The position numbers and the translations under genes were made by a program. A stretch of 9,951 nucleotides of DNA, taken from an uncultured Bacteroidales bacterium. GTDB lineage: Bacteria; Bacteroidota; Bacteroidia; Bacteroidales; ML635J-15. The DNA lies in the NCBI GenBank assembly GCA_905233405.1, contig CAJOEG010000079.1:915-10865 (forward strand), given 5' to 3'. The notes under the pieces were generated by a model. The model saw only the letters and a program-made list of their open reading frames with translations, did not search any database and was not told the origin of the DNA. Below are positions 1 through 6,398 of the stretch, piece after piece. Position 1 is the first letter of the stretch. Every line of letters starts with the position of its first letter.

Positions 1-443
1 AACTGCCCAACGGCACTCCAAACAATTTGATGCCCTACATCACGCAGACTGCCATAGGAATCCGCGAATGCCTTAGCGTCTTCGGCAACGACTACAACAC
101 TCCCGACGGAACACCAATACGCGACTACATAAATGTTGTTGACCTCGCAAAAGCCCACGTAGCTGCTGTAAAATACCTATATTCAGACAAAAACGACAAG
201 CAGTTCGATTTCTTTAACATTGGGACAGGCAAAGGCTCTACGGTTTTAGAGGTTATCGACTCATTTGAACGCAGTACAGGTGTAAAATTGAATTACAAAA
301 TAGTTGGTCGTCGTGCTGGCGATATTGAAAAAGTGTGGGCAGATACTGCAAAAGCAAACAAAATTCTTGGCTGGAAAGCAGAAAAAACTCTTGACGAAAC
401 CACATTGTCGGCTTGGGAATGGGAAAAGGCAATTAATAATTGA
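1..443 (+). CDS. galE: UDP-glucose 4-epimerase, C-terminal part (5' end outside window)
   Basis: GalE interconverts UDP-glucose and UDP-galactose using bound NAD, in the Leloir pathway and for supplying galactose to surface polysaccharides; it is cytoplasmic. The reading frame is open from the first complete codon at position 3 and gives about 146 residues of a family usually near 340, so the Rossmann half lies outside the window. Visible GalE signatures are the LPNGTPNNLMPYI stretch at the very start, the TPDGTPIRDYINVVDLAKAH block that lines the UDP-sugar site, the NIGTGKGSTVLEVI loop, and the GDIEKVWADTAKANKILGW stretch near the end. A TTG at 27 or ATG at 30 could be mistaken for a start, but conserved GalE sequence continues upstream of both. 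The gene ends tail to tail with the DUF4924 gene, with 16 bp between the stop codons. The assignment is by motif recognition; a closely related sugar-nucleotide epimerase is possible but less likely. Confidence 0.93.
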   Translation, partial: LPNGTPNNLMPYITQTAIGIRECLSVFGNDYNTPDGTPIRDYINVVDLAKAHVAAVKYLYSDKNDKQFDFFNIGTGKGSTVLEVIDSFERSTGVKLNYKIVGRRAGDIEKVWADTAKANKILGWKAEKTLDETTLSAWEWEKAINN

Positions 444-459
444 CAATACAATATTTTTG

Positions 460-984
460 TCATCCTAATTTCTTGTACACATCCGCTAGGTTTGCAAGCA
501 GCGAACCGAAGGTCTGCATAGCCTGGGCGGTTTCCTCCGAGACGCTCTTGTGCTGGAGTTTGAGCAGAAGCAGCGCGTACATAGCATCGATGCAAATTTC
601 TATCTCGTTGTCGGAGTTGCTTTTGGAGAGTTTCTTGTACTCGTCGATGTTGGGTTTCGCCCAAGTGTACAGTTCGTGGTGGCGGTATTCGTCCTTGTCG
701 TCGAGAAGCGTCAGGTGAATTTTGTTCAGAATGGCAATCAAGTCCTTGATTTCCTTGAGGTCGCCAGAGTCTACAATGTTTTCCTCATGCATTTTGTTGA
801 TGAGGTCTTGGTACCAGTTGTGGATTTTCAGCTTTTCTTTTTCACTTACCTCGAACTTTGAAACAAGCAATTCGTCAATTTTGCTAATATCCATTTTGTT
901 GGCACGCATAATGTCAGCCAACTGCCTCATATACAATATGTATTCAACAATATTTTCTTTCTTTTTTAATTCTGCAATTATCAT
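460..984 (-). CDS. DUF4924 family protein of unknown function
   Basis: This 174-residue soluble protein has no signal peptide or membrane segment. I recognise it as DUF4924, a family I know from Bacteroidota, whose biochemical function is not known to me. Diagnostic features are the N-terminus MIIAELKKKENIVEYILYM, the following RANKMDISKIDELL helix, the NWYQDLINKMHEENI segment around residues 57-70, and the C-terminal EIEICIDAMYALLLLKLQ helix at about 127-144. The whole chain reads as amphipathic helices with many charged residues, which would suit a small all-helical bundle. Its start codon overlaps the stop of the upstream S4-domain gene by 4 bp (ATGA), so the two are almost certainly one transcript and may be translationally coupled. 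That association hints at a role near RNA or translation, but this is inference only. The length looks complete and there is no sign of decay. Confidence 0.85.
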   Translation of the reverse strand: MIIAELKKKENIVEYILYMRQLADIMRANKMDISKIDELLVSKFEVSEKEKLKIHNWYQDLINKMHEENIVDSGDLKEIKDLIAILNKIHLTLLDDKDEYRHHELYTWAKPNIDEYKKLSKSNSDNEIEICIDAMYALLLLKLQHKSVSEETAQAMQTFGSLLANLADVYKKLG

Positions 985-1352
985 AATTCCCTGAATTTTT
1001 CAATTAATCTGCGTTCCTTTTTCGTAGGACGACCAGCACCTGGGTCGCGTTTTTCGAATGTATTGTTGAGCATTTTCAACCTGTCGAATTCCGACTGCGG
1101 TGTGATTTCCTCAACCAACGTTTTTGCAATGGCGGCCGACACTCTGTTCTGCGAAATTCCTGTTACAATAAAACTTCGTACAATCGGAGGAAATTTTATG
1201 TCGATTCTTTCGTTTATTTTAACAATTCTAGATGGTTTTACCTCTGAATTGTTAATAAGTACACGACCCTTTTTGCACTCTTCTGTTGCTAAACTTCTTG
1301 TCTTATAAATCCTTACAGTCCAAAGGTATTTATCAATCCTGATTTCGTCCAT
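981..1352 (-). CDS. S4-domain RNA-binding protein (Hsp15/HslR-like)
   Basis: This 123-residue protein carries an N-terminal S4 RNA-binding domain (about residues 4-63). The motif IRIDKYLWTVRIYKTRSLA is followed by the CKKGRVLINNSEVKPSRIV turn typical of the alpha-L fold. The C-terminal tail is basic, with GAGRPTKKERRLIEKF, as in the Hsp15 (HslR) family. In Escherichia coli, Hsp15 binds stalled 50S subunits that still carry nascent chains. Whether the Bacteroidota homologue does the same is inference, so no gene symbol is given. The start at 1350-1352 fits the usual start of the family immediately before the S4 core. The gene is first in a leftward pair with the DUF4924 gene, which it overlaps by 4 bp, and lies divergent to the large gene starting at 1454. 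No strong Shine-Dalgarno is visible, as is normal in this phylum. Confidence 0.9.
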   Translation of the reverse strand: MDEIRIDKYLWTVRIYKTRSLATEECKKGRVLINNSEVKPSRIVKINERIDIKFPPIVRSFIVTGISQNRVSAAIAKTLVEEITPQSEFDRLKMLNNTFEKRDPGAGRPTKKERRLIEKFREL

Positions 1353-1453
1353 CGTGCAAAATTGTTAAAAAGAGTGTTAAAATTTTTATCGCTGTTTCCT
1401 GTAAAAATTGTATTTTCGGCAAAAATAATATTAACTGGTAAAATAGATTTCAA
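1353..1453. other. divergent intergenic region between S4 gene and 804-residue exported protein gene
   Basis: This 101-bp AT-rich spacer must hold the promoters of both flanking genes, which point away from each other. I see no hairpin with a T-tract and no small open frame worth calling. Upstream of the rightward gene the clearest promoter-like element is a -7-like octamer, listed separately. On the leftward side CAATTTTG (reverse complement of 1357-1364) is one base away from TAnnTTTG, but it lies so close to the ATG that it would give a leaderless message. Confidence 0.5.
1411..1418 (+). promoter_or_regulatory. possible Bacteroidota -7 element upstream of the 804-residue protein gene
   Basis: TATTTTCG matches the phylum's primary sigma -7 consensus TAnnTTTG at all but one fixed position. 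It would place the transcription start near 1425 and leave a leader of about 29 bases. No good TTTG -33 element is found at the usual spacing, so the call is weak. Confidence 0.25.
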
Positions 1454-3868
1454 ATGAAAAAACTTTTTGTTTTGTTATCTTCAATGTTGTTGCTTACTTG
1501 CTTGAGTAACAATGCTTTTTCGCAGGAGAAATTTATGGAGGATGGTGTATATAGCTCCGACAAGATAAATCCTGCAAATTTCAAGGAGAAACTTTTTGAG
1601 AAAGTTCTGATTAACAGAGTAAACGAATATCTTGATTCGTTAGGATTGGAAGGCTTCGAGCAGAACGAATTCTTTGTTTCGCCAGCCAAGGCTCACCTTG
1701 CCTATATGGTTGCCAAGCAGGATACGAAGACCGACGACTTCAAGAAATATCTTGTTGACGCAGGAGGAACTGGTGTTGGTGCCGAAGTCGCAGGAAAAAT
1801 AACAATCAAGGTGTCGAACGAATTCATCACTTACGATGAAGTTGCTTCTCAACTCGTTTCGCGCTGGGGTGCTGGTAAGCCGCAGAAAATATTGGCAGGT
1901 CAGAAATTTTTCTTTGCAGGTGTAGGTTCGCAGATTGACGAGAAGAAAATTTTCGTTTCTATGTTCGTCGGCAACTATGCTTCTATAACACCTATCCGTG
2001 TTGACGGTAAGAGCAATGCATCGGCATCGCTTACGTTGCCTGTTACAACCAAGAAGTACGGATTGAAACCGTACGACGAGAAGGTGTGCAAGAAAGTTTA
2101 CCGTAAAATGCCGAACCTTTGGGATATGCAGCAGGGTCTTTCGGTCAACGATGATGGCGAAATCGTGTTCAAGTACAACGACCTCAAGAAGTTCAAGAAG
2201 TTTATGAAAGGCTCGAAGGACGCTTTGGCTGTTGATATTATCCAGCCGGAACAGTTCAAGTGCGGAGACGAAAATATTGCAGACTATTCACGCAACAACT
2301 TGGGCTACATGACAAAGAGACTGTGGTCGAAGAAGATTTACAAGAACAACGTAGCTCCAGGAGAAGGTCGCAAGAACAAGGTTACCAAACTGGAAGTTGC
2401 TCTTGGTCTTTTCCCGACAGCACTCAACCCTGCTGATGTGGAGATGAACCTTATGGTAATAAAGGAAAAATCAGTTTGCGCAAACATTCCTAAGTCATAC
2501 GTTGACAACAAGATTTACGACTTTGTTCCGAAAATTGGTTTGCTTCCTGACACTGTACTTGCAAGCGGAATGAAGGAATACTCGCCCAAGGCTACCAAGG
2601 AAAGACTTACTTTCAAGATTATGTTCGAGCAGGGCAAGTCGGACTATAAGCCCGAAGAAATGCAGGATGTAATTGCAACTCTCAACGAGCCAGACTTCTT
2701 CATCGACAAGATTTTCATTCGCGCATATTCGTCGCTCGAAGGTAACGAGGCAACCAATACTCAATTGCAGAAGAAACGTGCAGAAAGCATCGTAAAGGCT
2801 CTTGAGAAGAACCAGAATGCAAGCATCGTAGATTCAATTGTAACTGCCGCAAACCTCAAGGACTTGCAGGAAGCTGTAAGAGGTACTTCATACTCTAGCC
2901 TTTGCGATATGGATATGAGGTCGGCTGTTGCATACGTTAATTCCAACCAGAAGAAACTTGAACCTTACCTCAAGCAGACCCGTTATGCTGACATTACCAT
3001 TGATGTAACCTACGACTTGCGTGATGCAAAGAAGGAACAGAAGTATGTCCTCAAGCAGTTCAACAAGGCTGTTGAATCAAAGCAGCTTGACCTTGCATTG
3101 TCGATTCAGAAGTACATTTTGAAGCAGGTTGTTGCGGGAAGATATAATGACCAGGCAGTTGCCGATATGAATATTCCGGAAGGAGCCGACTATGTTGGTC
3201 TTAATATGAATAAGGTATGGTTGACCCAGTTCATCTACAGCGACCCGCTCGACGAGGACTACCGCGACAGGGTTGACGAACTCAACAAGCAGGACCTTGC
3301 AAACGTATATGTGGATTACAACGATGTATTGTGCGAAATCGCTGTTAACGACCTTTCAAACGAATCGTATGTTGAGAAGTTGCAGGAAAGGGTTGACAAG
3401 CTTTACAATACTCCTATCAATATGGAAGTTGTTGATATGCTTAACATTGAGTTGCAGTATCAGGTGATGGACATCTACAAGGATTCTCTTGGATACGATC
3501 ATCCGACAGTTGTAAAGTGCCTTGAAAAGATGAAGGAAATCATCAAGTTCGACAAGCTCAACTGGGAAAACTCACTTAAGTTTGCAAGCATCTTCATCAA
3601 CCATTCCGATTACGAATACGCAATCCACCTACTTGAACCGTGGATTGAAGACAGCAGAGTTCCGCTGGTTTACATAAGCACTTATGTAACAGTATGCTCG
3701 AAGGTTGAATACAAGGTTCATTCCAACAATTACGTGAAAGCTCTCGAACGCCTGAAACAAATGGACTCGAAGTATTTCTGCGACCTGTTTAACTCTGGAA
3801 AGCTTTCTATGCAGACATTCGTCAATACGAAGGCAAAGAAAGTTTATTGCGATGCTTGCGCAAAATAG
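1454..3868 (+). CDS. exported OmpA-like domain protein with helical C-terminal region, possible CAP-like N-terminus
   Basis: This is an 804-residue exported protein of unknown role. Residues 1-24 form a Sec signal peptide with a hydrophobic core and likely cleavage after AFS, before Gln24. Residues about 42-178 contain NRVNEYLDSLGLEGF, KAHLAYMV and, further on, SRWGAGKPQKIL, AGVGS and SMFVG. These resemble a divergent CAP (SCP/PR1) fold, but that is tentative. Residues about 384-455 are OmpA-like, with KIMFEQGKSDYKPEE, then IRAYSSLEG and NTQLQKKRAESIV. The Arg of the peptidoglycan-binding pair is present (Arg442), but the usual loop Asp is replaced by Ser427. A following block ending in LKQTRYADITIDVTYDL, around 507-522, resembles the post-OmpA extension of some Bacteroidota surface proteins. 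Residues about 530-800 are helical and TPR-like, without a clean repeat register. The protein is likely periplasmic or attached to the outer membrane. It has its own terminator. Lys is mostly AAG in this gene, which may reflect high expression. Confidence 0.85.
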   Translation: MKKLFVLLSSMLLLTCLSNNAFSQEKFMEDGVYSSDKINPANFKEKLFEKVLINRVNEYLDSLGLEGFEQNEFFVSPAKAHLAYMVAKQDTKTDDFKKYLVDAGGTGVGAEVAGKITIKVSNEFITYDEVASQLVSRWGAGKPQKILAGQKFFFAGVGSQIDEKKIFVSMFVGNYASITPIRVDGKSNASASLTLPVTTKKYGLKPYDEKVCKKVYRKMPNLWDMQQGLSVNDDGEIVFKYNDLKKFKKFMKGSKDALAVDIIQPEQFKCGDENIADYSRNNLGYMTKRLWSKKIYKNNVAPGEGRKNKVTKLEVALGLFPTALNPADVEMNLMVIKEKSVCANIPKSYVDNKIYDFVPKIGLLPDTVLASGMKEYSPKATKERLTFKIMFEQGKSDYKPEEMQDVIATLNEPDFFIDKIFIRAYSSLEGNEATNTQLQKKRAESIVKALEKNQNASIVDSIVTAANLKDLQEAVRGTSYSSLCDMDMRSAVAYVNSNQKKLEPYLKQTRYADITIDVTYDLRDAKKEQKYVLKQFNKAVESKQLDLALSIQKYILKQVVAGRYNDQAVADMNIPEGADYVGLNMNKVWLTQFIYSDPLDEDYRDRVDELNKQDLANVYVDYNDVLCEIAVNDLSNESYVEKLQERVDKLYNTPINMEVVDMLNIELQYQVMDIYKDSLGYDHPTVVKCLEKMKEIIKFDKLNWENSLKFASIFINHSDYEYAIHLLEPWIEDSRVPLVYISTYVTVCSKVEYKVHSNNYVKALERLKQMDSKYFCDLFNSGKLSMQTFVNTKAKKVYCDACAK

Positions 3869-3888
3869 TTAATATTATTGATTACTTG

Positions 3889-3917
3889 GAGACTGTAGCA
3901 ATGCAGTCTCTTTTTTT
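3889..3917 (+). terminator. intrinsic terminator of the 804-residue protein gene
   Basis: GAGACTG (3889-3895) and CAGTCTC (3904-3910) form a perfect 7-bp stem, extendable by one T-G wobble, around an 8-base loop. Seven consecutive T follow (3911-3917). The hairpin begins 21 bases after the stop at 3868. It is unusually close to the next gene: the T-tract ends 5 bases before the ATG at 3923. Confidence 0.88.
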
Positions 3918-3922
3918 GTTTT

Positions 3923-5239
3923 ATGATTATGAGAAAACTACTGCTCCTGTTGATAGTGATTCTGCCGATGGCAGTTTCTGCCCAGTGTGTGCTTAGCGGC
4001 AAGATAATCGGCTATTCGTTTGGTCGTCTGTACATTTGCGAGCAGTTTGGCGACGACAGCAAGGTTGTCGAGACCATAACCACCAATGCAAACGGAGAGT
4101 TTGTCTTCAACTTCACGACGCAACAGGTTGGGCTTTACCGCATTCACGCCGACAACAAGGACTATTTCGACATAATATACAGCGGTGAGAACATAAGGCT
4201 CGAAACTAACATCCGCAATATGAAGTCATCGATGAAGATTCTGGAATCGGCAGAAAACCAGCAACTTTACGCTTACGTCGCGCAGGCGGAACTTGCCGAG
4301 TACAAGATTGGCATTTTGCGCGAACTCGTAAGGATTTATCCGCAGGGCGAATTTCTAACGGCAGCGGAAAAGGAACTGGGCAAGGAAAACGCTATGGTAA
4401 ACACTTGTCTGGACAAGGCGATAAAGCAGAAGAACGGAACTTTTGCAAGCCGTTACCTATCCTATTTTAGGGAAATAAACTTTAATATTTCGGAATCAAC
4501 CGATAAGAAGATGAATTTCCTGAGCAGGAATTTCCCGATGAACGATTTGGAACTTCTCAATTCAAACGCCTACCACCATTTTATAGTGTCGTACCTGAAG
4601 AAGTATGAGCCTTCGGAGTACTCCAATGCCGTGCGCGAAATTTTGGACTATCTGAAGCAGGGAAATCAGGAAATTTTCTCCAAAATGTTCGATTATGTGC
4701 TGACAGGCTTTGAATCAATGGGTCGCTACGACGATTTGTACCAGTTGAGCGTGGAGTACGGTAATTCCTGTTCGGCAGAAGGAAACCTGAAGACTAGGGT
4801 AAAGAGTTACACCGATTTGCGTGTTGGTGCAAAAGCCCCCGACTTTGAAATAGAAACCATTGATGGCGAGGATATTGTGTTGTCGCAGATGAAAAACGAC
4901 TACACCTTGGTAATCTTCTGGGCAACGTGGTGCGAGAACTGCAAGGAGGAGATTCCGCGCATAAACGAAGCCATGTCGCTGTTCAAGCGGGCAAAGGTTG
5001 ACATTGTGGCAATTAGCATAGATGAGGAGGAAGCCGATATTAAAAAGTATGTAAAGGACAATTCCATTTCGTTCAAGGTGGCTTCCGACTTGCTCGGTTG
5101 GGAAGGCAAGATTGTAACAGACTACGCCGTGTATGCAACACCGTCGATGTTTATTGTCGACAGGAATATGAATATCGTAGCAAAGCCGATAACTGGCGAA
5201 CAACTTTTCTCGGAAGTTGAGAAGTTGATAAAGTTCTAA
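3923..5239 (+). CDS. exported TlpA-like thiol-disulfide oxidoreductase with DUF4369-type N-terminal domain
   Basis: This 438-residue protein is probably periplasmic. A Sec signal peptide (hydrophobic LLLLLIVILPMAVSA) is likely cut after Ala20. Residues about 22-110 form a beta-rich domain (SGKIIGYSFGRLYI, then NANGEFVFNF and LYRIH) typical of DUF4369, a common partner of TlpA/AhpC-TSA domains in Bacteroidota. A helical linker covers about 110-295. The thioredoxin fold runs from GAKAPDFEIETIDG (302-315) through the redox motif WCENC (Cys337 and Cys340) and KEEIP, to the cis-proline site ATPSMFIVD (Pro407). These residues support thiol reduction or disulfide exchange; the substrate is unknown. 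Two in-frame starts exist, at 3923 and 3929, and the second (MRKLL) gives a cleaner signal peptide. The gene sits 5 bp after the T-tract of the preceding terminator and 13 bp before engB. Confidence 0.92.
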   Translation: MIMRKLLLLLIVILPMAVSAQCVLSGKIIGYSFGRLYICEQFGDDSKVVETITTNANGEFVFNFTTQQVGLYRIHADNKDYFDIIYSGENIRLETNIRNMKSSMKILESAENQQLYAYVAQAELAEYKIGILRELVRIYPQGEFLTAAEKELGKENAMVNTCLDKAIKQKNGTFASRYLSYFREINFNISESTDKKMNFLSRNFPMNDLELLNSNAYHHFIVSYLKKYEPSEYSNAVREILDYLKQGNQEIFSKMFDYVLTGFESMGRYDDLYQLSVEYGNSCSAEGNLKTRVKSYTDLRVGAKAPDFEIETIDGEDIVLSQMKNDYTLVIFWATWCENCKEEIPRINEAMSLFKRAKVDIVAISIDEEEADIKKYVKDNSISFKVASDLLGWEGKIVTDYAVYATPSMFIVDRNMNIVAKPITGEQLFSEVEKLIKF

Positions 5240-5252
5240 TAATGTAATAGGT

Positions 5253-5855
5253 ATGCAGATAAAAACAGCAGAATATTTGATGTCCAACGACGATTATCGC
5301 AGGTGTGTCAAACCAGACAAGCCCGAATTTGCATTCATCGGGCGTTCAAATGTGGGAAAATCGTCGCTTATAAATATGCTAACGTCCAATTCAAAGTTGG
5401 CAAAAACTTCGGCAAGTCCCGGAAAGACGCAGAAAATCAACCATTTTGTAATAAATAACCAGTGGTATCTTGTCGATTTGCCAGGTTATGGCTATGCAAA
5501 GGTGTCGAAGAGCCAGAGGGCGGTCTTTAGGAAAATGATAGACGACTACATTCTTAACAGGCAGAATCTTGTAAATTTGTTTGTTCTGATTGACTGCCGC
5601 CACGAACCGCAGGAGATAGACGTTGATTTTATCAACTGGCTTGGCGAGAGCAGAGTGCCGTTTACCATAATATTCACCAAAGCCGACAAGATTGGCCCCA
5701 ATGTGCTGAAGGCGAAGGTAGAAGCCTACAAGGAACACTTGCTCCAGATGTGGGAGACGCTTCCCGATATGCTTGTCAGTTCAGCGGTAAGCAAAATGGG
5801 GCAGGAGGAGATTTTGAATTATATTGAAAAGATAATCAAGGAATTGAACGCATAA
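5253..5855 (+). CDS. engB: ribosome biogenesis GTP-binding protein EngB/YsxC
   Basis: EngB (YsxC/YihA) is a TRAFAC-class GTPase needed for assembly of the large ribosomal subunit, and it is usually essential. All GTPase motifs are visible in the 200-residue chain: G1 GRSNVGKS at 30-37, G2 around SPGKTQKIN with Thr59, G3 DLPG at 75-78 inside DLPGYGYAKV, G4 TKAD at 142-145, and G5 SSA at 176-178. Length matches the family norm of about 200 residues. The start gives the family's short N-terminal strand before the PEFAFIGRSN block. The gene lies 13 bp after the TlpA-like gene and 9 bp before the DUF985 gene, so all three are probably co-transcribed, though the functional link is unclear. The identification is secure. 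Confidence 0.96.
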   Translation: MQIKTAEYLMSNDDYRRCVKPDKPEFAFIGRSNVGKSSLINMLTSNSKLAKTSASPGKTQKINHFVINNQWYLVDLPGYGYAKVSKSQRAVFRKMIDDYILNRQNLVNLFVLIDCRHEPQEIDVDFINWLGESRVPFTIIFTKADKIGPNVLKAKVEAYKEHLLQMWETLPDMLVSSAVSKMGQEEILNYIEKIIKELNA

Positions 5856-5864
5856 TATAGGTAT

Positions 5865-6320
5865 ATGAAGTCAAGTAGCGAATATATAGACAGTCTTGGT
5901 TTGCTTCCACATCCCGAAGGGGGGTATTACCGACAGGTTTATGGAAATGACAATATGGTTAAAAAGGGAATCTCCACCATTTACTATATGCTTTGTAATG
6001 ACGAGTTTTCTGCCTTCCATCGGTTGCACGGGATGACTGAAATTTGGTATTATCACGCAGGAGAACCTCTTGATATTTATGTGATTTCGGCGGATGGTGA
6101 ATTGACAGTACACCAATTGTCGGCCGACAAGGAGTTGCAGGTTGTCATTGAGCCTGAATTATGGTTTGCCGCCGAATTGCACGACAAGCAAGGTTTTTCG
6201 CTGGTAGGCTGTGCGGTTGTTCCTGCATTTACATTTGAAAATTTTGAGTTGGCTAACAAGTCCGATCTTGTGCAAAAGTTTCCACAGCACAGGCAACTAA
6301 TAGAAAGGTTGTGCAGATAA
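5865..6320 (+). CDS. DUF985 (Cupin_5) family cupin protein
   Basis: This 151-residue single-domain cytoplasmic protein has no signal peptide. It belongs to the DUF985/Cupin_5 family (yeast YML079w type), a double-stranded beta-helix whose reaction and ligand are not established to my knowledge. Family signatures in order are HPEGGYYRQVY at 16-26, STIYYML at 37-43, SAFHRLHGMTEIWYYHAGEPL at 49-69, the EPELWFAAEL segment at 96-105, and SLVGCAVVPAFTFENFEL at 112-129. In the family the next-to-last block usually reads PGF; here it is PAF (120-122), a minor variant. Length is close to the family's typical 140-170 residues. It is the last gene of the tight run that includes engB, followed by 78 bp of intergenic DNA. 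No role in ribosome assembly or redox is implied by sequence. Confidence 0.9.
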   Translation: MKSSSEYIDSLGLLPHPEGGYYRQVYGNDNMVKKGISTIYYMLCNDEFSAFHRLHGMTEIWYYHAGEPLDIYVISADGELTVHQLSADKELQVVIEPELWFAAELHDKQGFSLVGCAVVPAFTFENFELANKSDLVQKFPQHRQLIERLCR

Positions 6321-6326
6321 TAAATT

Positions 6327-6354
6327 GTCAATCAAAAATCGTCAATCGTAAATC
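6327..6354 (+). repeat. two tandem copies of a 14-bp unit upstream of panB
   Basis: GTCAATCAAAAATC (6327-6340) is followed directly by GTCAATCGTAAATC (6341-6354), identical at 12 of 14 positions. The pair begins 6 bases after the end of the cupin gene and ends 13 bases upstream of the panB -7 box. It could be a simple AT-rich duplication or a tandem protein-binding site. Confidence 0.6.
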
Positions 6355-6367
6355 TAAAATAAAATTG

Positions 6368-6375
6368 TATTTTTG
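6368..6375 (+). promoter_or_regulatory. probable -7 promoter element of the panB transcript
   Basis: TATTTTTG is a perfect match to the Bacteroidota -7 consensus TAnnTTTG. It lies 23 bases before the panB ATG, which predicts a start near 6382 and a short leader. A canonical TTTG -33 element is not seen at the expected spacing, so activity may rely on the -7 box alone or on a bound activator. Confidence 0.45.
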
Positions 6376-6398
6376 CTCGTCTTTTCAAACTTACGGGA

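Noticed and set aside
1357..1364. CAATTTTG on the minus strand as the -7 box of the S4 gene.
   Set aside because: It has one mismatch at a key base, and its position would put the transcription start on the start codon. It is too weak to list as a feature.
1444..1451. TAGATTTC as the -7 box of the 804-residue protein gene.
   Set aside because: It ends 2 bases before the ATG, so transcription would start inside the coding region. The element at 1411-1418 is better placed.
1454..1525. Cysteine in the signal peptide of the 804-residue protein (LLTC) as a lipobox.
   Set aside because: Thr at -1 does not fit the usual Gly, Ala or Ser, and a normal signal peptidase I site follows at AFS before Gln24.
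3923..3990. Cys22 of the TlpA-like protein as a lipoprotein anchor (SAQC).
   Set aside because: Gln at -1 is not accepted by lipoprotein signal peptidase, and cleavage after Ala20 is more likely.
4715..5287. Minus-strand open frame of 190 codons.
   Set aside because: It lies opposite the TlpA-like gene, whose motifs are clear. Its translation has no recognisable family and looks like an antisense shadow.
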